This document shows positions 32,610-37,948 of a stretch of 37,948 nt of DNA, one piece after another (position 1 is the stretch's first letter; every line of letters starts with the position of its first letter). Where the stretch lies: contig JAGCRY010000104.1 in assembly GCA_017964465.1 (NCBI GenBank), positions 1 to 37,948 of the forward strand. The letters run 5' to 3'. The stretch is from Bacteroidales bacterium. Lineage in GTDB: Bacteria > Bacteroidota > Bacteroidia > Bacteroidales > UBA3824. Under the pieces are notes generated by a model. That model searched no databases, had not been told where the DNA came from, and was given only the letters and a program-made list of their open reading frames with translations. The translations under genes and the position numbers were made by a program.

Positions 32610-33863
32610 ATGGCAACAAACGATTATTCCCGTCGCTCAAAGAAAGATGTCTTTTGGGGCGACGACAACAACAAAAGTAAGTCAAACGAACTTGATGAGC
32701 TAATCAAGGATGAGCAAAGAACATTGGAAGAAGACACAGAAACCAATGCGTCGGAACCTGTATGTGAGCCTGTTCCTGAACCTTTACCTGAAGAAAATTT
32801 TGATGAAGAAAATTTTGATGAAGAGGATTATGGCTATGAGGGCGAATATGATTCTACGAAAATCGCTGATGATGCTGTGCCATTTATGACCGCGCCGGGA
32901 TGGAATGGTTTGGGTTATGTGCCTTCAGAGATTACAGATTATGCGCCAGACGAGATTCCGCCAGAAGAGCAATATGACGCACAGCCAATACCCATGTCAA
33001 TTACCGTAAACAAATACACGCCTCAGCATCAGTCTGATACACGGGTTGACATCGACATTGAAAAGTTTTCGCGTGATTATGAAAGCCAAATCAACAAACT
33101 TATCATTCTAAAAATCGTAGCGTTAGTTGTTGTAATTAGCGCTGGCATTAGTGTTAGATTTTGGTTGCCGATACCACTATCCTTATGTATAATTGTTACG
33201 ATAATTGGATGTAATATTGTTGGCAGTGTTGCTAAAAGATATTACGCCAAAATCATCAAAGAACTCGTCAAAAGATTCAAGGTGATTGATTTGTACTCGC
33301 GTAAAGTGGAAGACTCAAGCAAAAAAGTTTGCACAGACATATTTGATTTCCCAGAATATAATGCATACAATTGTGATTATTACCGAGAAGACCTTACGGT
33401 AATAAAACATGGCGATTCTACCATAAACGTTGCAGAACTTCTTGTTACCTACACCACTGGTTCTGGTAAAAGTTCCACAACACACACACTTTTCACCGGT
33501 GAATATTACACTTTCGCCATGCCAAAACCATACGCCGACGGTGTTTTGGTTTGCAATGGAGTGATGCCCATCGCAGAACCTGACCAATATTTCGACTCCA
33601 AATACCGTTTCTATGCAATCAACAAAAAAATGCCAAACAGCGACTTCGGACACATAACGTACATTATTGACAGAATTGCGGAGAAATATGGAAAGGATTT
33701 CGTGTTGTTTTTTGAAGATGGATTTGCCCACTTGATTGTTAAAACTCCTAATATCATGTTTTTCGACTTTGGATTTTGGGACTTTTCGGTGAAAGACAAT
33801 TTGAAACGCGACGTAAAAAGGCTCGCCATGCGTGTGAAAATTGCAGAAATACTTTCAGAATAA
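32610..33863 (+). CDS. Paralog B: long form with acidic linker, DUF3137-like
   Basis: 417 residues from the ATG at 32610, where the family tag MATNDYSRRSKKDVFWGDD begins; the open frame reaches upstream into gene A but is out of register with it. A very acidic linker (about 20-145) with a 15-bp direct repeat (32790-32819, encoding ENFDE twice) comes before the motif DIDIEKFSRDYESQI (about 147-161). Helices at about 164-184 and 189-210 follow, then the C-terminal domain (FTGEYYTFAM, YADGVLVCNG, FYAINK, FVLFFEDGFAHLIV, LKRDVKRLAMRVKIAEILSE). Gene C begins 15 bp later, so B and C form a unit. Function unknown. Confidence 0.8.
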   Translation: MATNDYSRRSKKDVFWGDDNNKSKSNELDELIKDEQRTLEEDTETNASEPVCEPVPEPLPEENFDEENFDEEDYGYEGEYDSTKIADDAVPFMTAPGWNGLGYVPSEITDYAPDEIPPEEQYDAQPIPMSITVNKYTPQHQSDTRVDIDIEKFSRDYESQINKLIILKIVALVVVISAGISVRFWLPIPLSLCIIVTIIGCNIVGSVAKRYYAKIIKELVKRFKVIDLYSRKVEDSSKKVCTDIFDFPEYNAYNCDYYREDLTVIKHGDSTINVAELLVTYTTGSGKSSTTHTLFTGEYYTFAMPKPYADGVLVCNGVMPIAEPDQYFDSKYRFYAINKKMPNSDFGHITYIIDRIAEKYGKDFVLFFEDGFAHLIVKTPNIMFFDFGFWDFSVKDNLKRDVKRLAMRVKIAEILSE

Positions 33864-33878
33864 GAAATTACAAACAAT

Positions 33879-34775
33879 ATGGCAACAAACGACTACACCA
33901 GCCACTCAAAAAAGGATGTCTTGTTTTCGGAAACGGAGAACAACGACATCGAGGACGATTTTGACGTGGAAAGGTTCATCAGGAAAAACGATTCCAAAAT
34001 CAAAATAATAGTTACTATAAAAATAGTAATTCAGATTTTGGTTGTCGGATTGTTGGTGTGGTTATGTTGTATGGCACTGTTGAAGATGGATGTAATTACT
34101 TATGTAATAACAACAGCTATGAGTTGCTTTGTTATATTTCCACTCATTGACAAATTTTTTTCAGCCAGATATACAAGCTACATCGAGAATGTTGTCAAGT
34201 CGTTCAAAAAAATCAAATTGTACAGTCATAAAATTGAAGACGGTGCTGCGGGGTGGAAAAAAATAATTAACAGCCCAGGGAAAGCATATACAAAAGACTT
34301 TATGAAAATAGAAATCGACGATAAAATAGTAAAGGCTATGGATTTGGAAATATTGCTGCGAATAAGATACGGTAGCATGACATATTTTATCGGAGAGTAT
34401 TACGCAATTTCATTTGGCAACAAAACTTTTGCAAACAACATGATGCTCACAAAGGGCAAATTTGAACACATCCAAAAAAGAGCTTACTATTTTCAACATA
34501 AAGGCTACACCATATACGCCTACAAAGAAGACAATATTAACGATTCAGACATGAACCGTGTATATGCTCTTGCCGACGAACTCCGCAACTACCTAAAAGA
34601 CAAGCCGTTTATCATAAATTTTACGGGAGACAAAATATTGTTTATGTTGGCAACCAAAAATACAGACAATTTTCATTACGGCTTTTTTAATTACACCATC
34701 ACCGACCGCCTCCGCCGCGACATTACTGCACTCAAACACAGAATCCAAATTGCCGAAATCCTCGCCTCTGCATAA
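33879..34775 (+). CDS. Paralog C: short form, DUF3137-like
   Basis: 298 residues. The tag reads MATNDYTSHSKKDVL, closest to that of A (SHSKKDV), so A and C form one subgroup and B, D, E (RRS.KDVFWGD) another. After a very short linker come DDFDVERFIRKNDSK (26-40), helices at about 43-68 and 71-90, the basic stretch RYTSYIENVVKSFKKIKLYSHK with siblings' spacing, and the soluble domain (GEYYAISFGNKTFANNMMLTKG, YTIYAYKED, FIINFTGDKILFML, LRRDITALKHRIQIAEILASA). It has only 15 bp upstream and no cassette, so it depends on B's promoter. Function unknown. Confidence 0.8.
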   Translation: MATNDYTSHSKKDVLFSETENNDIEDDFDVERFIRKNDSKIKIIVTIKIVIQILVVGLLVWLCCMALLKMDVITYVITTAMSCFVIFPLIDKFFSARYTSYIENVVKSFKKIKLYSHKIEDGAAGWKKIINSPGKAYTKDFMKIEIDDKIVKAMDLEILLRIRYGSMTYFIGEYYAISFGNKTFANNMMLTKGKFEHIQKRAYYFQHKGYTIYAYKEDNINDSDMNRVYALADELRNYLKDKPFIINFTGDKILFMLATKNTDNFHYGFFNYTITDRLRRDITALKHRIQIAEILASA

Positions 34776-34781
34776 AATAAT

Positions 34782-34813
34782 TTTGGCAATTTGCATAAAT
34801 TGTATTAAATTGC
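34782..34813 (+). promoter_or_regulatory. Repeated promoter cassette of paralog D with palindromic operator
   Basis: TTTG (34782-34785), then CAATTTGCATAAATTG (34787-34802; 6-bp arms around GCAT), then TAAATTGC (34806-34813), 20 bp after TTTG. Confidence 0.55.
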
Positions 34814-34836
34814 AGTGCTAAAAAATTACAACAACT

Positions 34837-35796
34837 ATGGCAAAGAACGACTATTCTCGCCGCTCTAAGAAAGATGTCTTTTGGGGCGACGAAACCACGA
34901 CAACACCATACGACACTCTGTCCGAAAACTCTGAAACGGTAAATGATGACACAGAGGATGATTTTGACGTGGAGAAGTTCATCAGGGAAAACGACTCCAA
35001 AATCACAACAACAGTTACAGCCAAAATAGTAACACAAATTTTAGCAATCGGATCGATACCGATGCTGTGGAAATTGTGGATAATGTGGGTAAAGTATATA
35101 TATGTTTTTGATGGAGTTTTGTTTTTAATAATAATATTTGGGGGCAGTTATGCTGTCTTTTCAATTGCTGAAAAAATTTTTTCAAACAAATATACAGTCT
35201 ACATTGAGAGGGCTGCCAAGTCCTTCAAAAAAATCAAACTTTACAGACATAAAATCGAAGGCGGTGCGGCGTGGAAGGATGTTTTTTATGTAACGTCATT
35301 GGAGAATATGCACACAGAGGACCTCACAAGAATCGAAATCGGCGACACAATCGTAAAGGCTTTGGAAGTGGATCTCCAAAATAAAGACGGAAAATCAATA
35401 AGCCATTATTTCTATGGTGTATATTATGAAGTCGATTTAGGCGACAGGGCATTTGCTGACAACGTAATGCTTGTTTACGGCTACATACAATATGTCAAAG
35501 AAAGACCTTATATTAAGGACTCAGAATGTTTCACCATATATGCCTTCAAAGAGGATGATGTTGTCAATTCTGATATGAACCGGGTTTATAACCTTGCCCA
35601 AAACCTTCTCAACCACCTAAATAATTCTTTTATAATAAATTTTAAAAACGGCAAAATGTATTTCATCATACGCCAACCAAACATAGTCAAATTCAACTAC
35701 AATGTTTTTGACTACACCATCAAAGACCGCCTCCGTCGCGACATCAACGAACTCCAAAACAGAATAAAGATTGCCGAAATCCTCGCTTCTGCATAA
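34837..35796 (+). CDS. Paralog D: DUF3137-like membrane protein
   Basis: 319 residues. Tag MAKNDYSRRSKKDVFWGD (1-18), a threonine- and acid-rich linker, DDFDVEKFIRENDSK (41-55), helices at about 62-84 and 88-110, then KYTVYIERAAKSFKKIKLYRHK and the soluble domain (YGVYYEVDLGDRAFADNVMLVYG, FTIYAFKEDD, FIINFKNGKMYFII, LRRDINELQNRIKIAEILASA). It is closest to C over the body but to B and E in its tag, which suggests recombination between copies. Own promoter cassette. Function unknown. Confidence 0.8.
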   Translation: MAKNDYSRRSKKDVFWGDETTTTPYDTLSENSETVNDDTEDDFDVEKFIRENDSKITTTVTAKIVTQILAIGSIPMLWKLWIMWVKYIYVFDGVLFLIIIFGGSYAVFSIAEKIFSNKYTVYIERAAKSFKKIKLYRHKIEGGAAWKDVFYVTSLENMHTEDLTRIEIGDTIVKALEVDLQNKDGKSISHYFYGVYYEVDLGDRAFADNVMLVYGYIQYVKERPYIKDSECFTIYAFKEDDVVNSDMNRVYNLAQNLLNHLNNSFIINFKNGKMYFIIRQPNIVKFNYNVFDYTIKDRLRRDINELQNRIKIAEILASA

Positions 35797-35800
35797 TTTT

Positions 35801-35832
35801 TTTGGCAATTTGCGCAAATTGTATTAAATTGC
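35801..35832 (+). promoter_or_regulatory. Repeated promoter cassette of paralog E with perfect 16-bp palindrome
   Basis: TTTG (35801-35804), then CAATTTGCGCAAATTG (35806-35821), a perfect 16-bp palindrome, then TAAATTGC (35825-35832), 20 bp after TTTG. A dimeric repressor bound there would block RNA polymerase. Confidence 0.6.
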
Positions 35833-35855
35833 AGTGCAAAAAAAATCCAACACCT

Positions 35856-37106
35856 ATGGCAAAGAACGACTATTCGCGCCGCTCCTCAAAGGATGTCTTT
35901 TGGGGCGACGACAACAACAATAAAAACAGCAGCAAGTCTGACGAACTTGAAGAACTATTCAGACAGTCTGAGGCATTGGAGCAACAAAAGGAACCAACTC
36001 CCACGCCCCACGAACCGGCGTATGAACCGTCGTATGAGCAATCGTATGAACCGTCGTATGAACCGTCGTATGAACCCGAAATCAAAGAAGAAGTCGAAGT
36101 TGACAATCCTGATTTTGACTATGATTCGATAGTTGTCAATGAACCCGAAACAGAGACTCCGCCGCCATACGAACCGGAAAACATTACGCCGCCGCAAAAC
36201 GAACCGAGCAACATAACGCCGCCGCCATACATTCCGCCGCAACCCCAATCGACCACTCCTCAGCCCACAAAGAAAAGAGAGGACGCATTGGAAGGCTTTG
36301 ACGTGGAAAATTTCATCAAGGACAATAGTTCCAGCTTCTCCATGACAATCTTTGCCAAAGTGGTTTCAGAAATTCTTTGTGCGCATCTTATGTTGAAGTG
36401 GGTGTTCAATACGCCCTACTTATGGTGGATTATTTTCGTAGTAGCATTAACTATAGTTCACGTGTTAAAATTCATATTCCAGCGTAGATACACCAACTAT
36501 GTCAATCTTGCCATCAAACAAATCAAAAAGGTAAAAAAACTCAACAGAACTCCTACAAAAGTCATGTACAGGGGATCGCTTTTGGACTTTCCATACAGCA
36601 ACGTGTACACTAACAATGAAGACGAAATAGTAATCGAAACTGACGAAACCAAGGTAGTTTCGTGCGAAATGAGGTTCACCAGAAAAGTCAACAAAAACGA
36701 CACCGAAACTCTTCTAAATTGCGAGTTTTACAAAGCCGACATGGAAGGGCGTACACCATTTGCCGACAACATCACTCTTATGAAGGGCAATATGCCATTT
36801 ATAAAAACAAAAAAATACTTCTGCGAAGTATCGCAATATGTTCTGTATTACGACGACGAACAGAATCTAAATGAATGTAACATCCCACGCGTCTGCGCCA
36901 TCGCCGACCATATTGCGGCATACCTCGACAACAAGGAATTCGCAATGCATTTCAACACAGATACAATCACCCTTGCCTTGCCAATCGAAAATCTGGAAAA
37001 ATTTGACTACGGCATCTTTGACTACACCATCGAAGACCGCATCCGACGCGACGTCACTGCAATCGCCGACAGGGTTTGCTTGTCGGATATGTTGGCGGAA
37101 AATTGA
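35856..37106 (+). CDS. Paralog E: long form with Pro/Tyr/Glu repeat linker, DUF3137-like
   Basis: 416 residues from the ATG at 35856 (tag MAKNDYSRRSSKDVFWGDD). The linker (about 20-140) is disordered and repetitive: five tandem 12-bp units encode E-P-[SA]-Y or E-Q-S-Y (residues 53-72), followed by three proline-rich ITPP segments. GFDVENFIKDNSS (147-159) precedes helices at about 163-183 and 187-206. The soluble domain (NCEFYKADMEGRTPFADNITLMKG, YVLYYDDEQ, FAMHFNTDTITLAL, IRRDVTAIADRVCLSDMLAEN) closes the protein. The linker could span the envelope or bind a partner; no function is known. Last gene of the array. Confidence 0.8.
   Translation: MAKNDYSRRSSKDVFWGDDNNNKNSSKSDELEELFRQSEALEQQKEPTPTPHEPAYEPSYEQSYEPSYEPSYEPEIKEEVEVDNPDFDYDSIVVNEPETETPPPYEPENITPPQNEPSNITPPPYIPPQPQSTTPQPTKKREDALEGFDVENFIKDNSSSFSMTIFAKVVSEILCAHLMLKWVFNTPYLWWIIFVVALTIVHVLKFIFQRRYTNYVNLAIKQIKKVKKLNRTPTKVMYRGSLLDFPYSNVYTNNEDEIVIETDETKVVSCEMRFTRKVNKNDTETLLNCEFYKADMEGRTPFADNITLMKGNMPFIKTKKYFCEVSQYVLYYDDEQNLNECNIPRVCAIADHIAAYLDNKEFAMHFNTDTITLALPIENLEKFDYGIFDYTIEDRIRRDVTAIADRVCLSDMLAEN
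36012..36071 (+). repeat. Five tandem 12-bp repeats in paralog E
   Basis: Units of the type GAACCGTCGTAT, five in a row with few changes, coding for EPSY-like tetrapeptides. In-frame slippage could lengthen or shorten the linker. Confidence 0.9.
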
Positions 37107-37139
37107 AAAGAGTTTTAATATAAACTTAATCAAAAAAAA

Positions 37140-37171
37140 CTTGCAAACACCATTATTTATATGTATCTTTG
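37140..37171 (+). promoter_or_regulatory. Promoter of the leu leader and leuA
   Basis: CTTG (37140-37143), 20 bp, then TATCTTTG (37164-37171), a perfect -7 box. Start near 37178, about 30 nt before the leader peptide ATG. Confidence 0.75.
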
Positions 37172-37207
37172 CCCCGTTGCAAAAAAACATATTAAAACAA
37201 CATTAAA

Positions 37208-37264
37208 ATGGCAAGACCTGCAAACAACAAACATCTTATTATTCTCCTCGCGCTCGTTGCGTGA
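37208..37264 (+). CDS. leuL: Leader peptide of the leu attenuator
   Basis: An 18-residue open frame, MARPANNKHLIILLALVA then TGA, too short for routine gene calls. It has four Leu codons (CTT, CTC, CTC, CTC), two Ile and one Val among its last ten residues: a ribosome short of charged tRNA-Leu would stall there. The stop codon is directly followed by GGGGGAGG (37265-37272), the proposed antiterminator strand. The position between a promoter and a terminator ahead of leuA, and the codon content, support the assignment. Confidence 0.8.
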   Translation: MARPANNKHLIILLALVA

Positions 37265-37378
37265 GGGGGAGGACAGTCGTATGCAGGCGACGGCGGAAAC
37301 AAACCGACGACAACGGCAACAACAGAAACCCTTCCCCATCTAAGGAACAAAATCCAAGGGGGAAGGGCTTTTGTTATT
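37265..37378 (+). promoter_or_regulatory. Attenuator: antiterminator strand and terminator
   Basis: GGGGGAGG (37265-37272) can pair with CCTTCCCC (37330-37337) over 8 bp with one G-U. The same C-rich strand (37329-37337) pairs with GGGGAAGGG (37359-37367) in the 9-bp terminator followed by CTTTTGTTATTATTT. The two pairings exclude each other, as in amino-acid attenuation: a ribosome on the stop codon covers the G-rich strand and the terminator forms, while stalling at the Leu codons leaves it free. The 307-bp gap between paralog E and leuA holds only this leader. Confidence 0.75.
37329..37375 (+). terminator. Attenuator terminator hairpin
   Basis: CCCTTCCCC (37329-37337) pairs with GGGGAAGGG (37359-37367) over 9 bp, loop 21 nt, followed by a U-rich tract. 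Confidence 0.75.
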
Positions 37379-37413
37379 ATTTGTAATACATTGTAAATCA
37401 ACATCATAACACT

Positions 37414-37948
37414 ATGGACAACAACAGAGTCTATATCTTCGACACCACCCTCCGCGACGGCGAGCAGGTGCCCGGCTGCCAACTCAACACCGTGGAAAAG
37501 ATTCAGGTGGCTAAGCAGTTGGAACTCCTCGGCGTTGACATCATCGAGGCGGGCTTCCCAATATCGAGTCCGGGCGACTTCAAGTCGGTAGTAGAAATCG
37601 GCAAAGCGACCACACGACCCATCATCTGCGCCCTCACAAGGGCTGTGGAAAAAGACATTGATGTAGCAAACGAAGCGCTTCAAGGCATCCCAATGGAACG
37701 CCGCCGCATCCACACCGGCATCGGCACGTCGGATTCGCACATCAAATACAAGTTCAATTCTAACCGCGAGGAAATCATCGAGCGTGCCATCCACGCCGTG
37801 CAGTACGCCCGCAAATACGTCAACGACGTTGAGTTTTACGCTGAAGACGCGGGACGCACTGACAATGAGTACCTTGCGCGTGTTGTGGAGGCTGTCATCA
37901 AGGCGGGTGCCACCGTTGTCAACATTCCCGACACCAACGGCTACTGCC
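37414..37948 (+). CDS. leuA: 2-isopropylmalate synthase, N-terminal part (truncated by window edge)
   Basis: The first 178 residues of the enzyme that condenses acetyl-CoA and 2-ketoisovalerate in the first committed step of leucine synthesis. The HMGL-like barrel opens with [16 protein letters not shown] (metal-binding Asp), then [48 protein letters not shown] and [10 protein letters not shown]. Citramalate and homocitrate synthases share this start, but the Leu-rich leader upstream supports LeuA. The C-terminal leucine-sensing domain, if any, is outside the window. Confidence 0.93.
   Translation, partial: MDNNRVYIFDTTLRDGEQVPGCQLNTVEKIQVAKQLELLGVDIIEAGFPISSPGDFKSVVEIGKATTRPIICALTRAVEKDIDVANEALQGIPMERRRIHTGIGTSDSHIKYKFNSNREEIIERAIHAVQYARKYVNDVEFYAEDAGRTDNEYLARVVEAVIKAGATVVNIPDTNGYC

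Noticed and set aside
37161..37343. 60-codon open frame overlapping the leu leader
   Set aside because: Different frame from the leader peptide, starts before the likely transcription start, and crosses the attenuator; the 18-residue frame explains the region better.

Overview
The window looks like chromosome from a gut-type Bacteroidales bacterium. The signs are: repeated TAnnTTTG -7 promoter boxes with an upstream TTTG about 19-20 bp away; a type IX secretion (T9SS) sorting domain; DUF1573; S41 and S37 secreted peptidases; a GH43 lipoprotein; and an anaerobic ribonucleotide reductase pair. Genus cannot be fixed from the sequence alone (family level, e.g. Muribaculaceae or Prevotellaceae, is a guess).

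Layout. 1-7929 (minus) is one colinear run: galactose mutarotase, a hybrid histidine-kinase-like protein whose catalytic residues are lost, a small uncharacterised protein, an MFS nucleoside-type transporter, a TPR/SpoIIE phosphatase, and the start of an RlmD-type rRNA methyltransferase (cut by the window edge). 7988-9451 is an S41 lipoprotein protease. 9744-10227 is a five-tRNA array (Gly, Leu, Gly, Gly, Lys). 10415-12860 is a predicted outer-membrane protein with a GH43 glycosidase. 12902-15928 is a T9SS-exported CotH/lamin-tail protein. 16015-18995 is nrdD-nrdG. 19257-20405 is a voltage-gated cation channel with an aspartate-rich selectivity filter and a beta-repeat N-terminal domain. 20529-22932 holds an aldo/keto reductase, two small barrel-like envelope proteins and a DUF1573 protein. 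23104-25746 is an alkaline phosphatase gene interrupted by an in-frame TAG, followed directly by a YibE/F membrane protein. 25870-27434 is an ECF sigma factor, a small membrane protein (probable anti-sigma) and a Spy/CpxP-like periplasmic protein. 27511-31078 holds a membrane hypothetical, an M24 aminopeptidase P and an S37 peptidase.

The accessory and most novel part is 31243-37106. A promoter drives a non-coding stretch made of two similar modules, each ending in an intrinsic terminator (candidate small RNAs). It is followed by five tandem paralogous genes for two-helix membrane proteins (298-417 aa). All five share an almost invariant N-terminal tag (MA(K/T)NDYS..SKKDV), a variable acidic or proline-rich linker, two membrane helices and a divergent C-terminal domain that resembles DUF3137. 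Three of the five have a nearly identical upstream cassette with a 16-bp palindrome lying between the promoter boxes. This block is visibly AT-richer than its neighbours.

The window ends with leuA, preceded by what looks like a complete transcription attenuator: promoter, an 18-residue Leu/Ile/Val-rich leader peptide, a mutually exclusive antiterminator strand and a GC-rich terminator. Two further intrinsic terminators are written inside the coding sequence of the convergent neighbouring gene.
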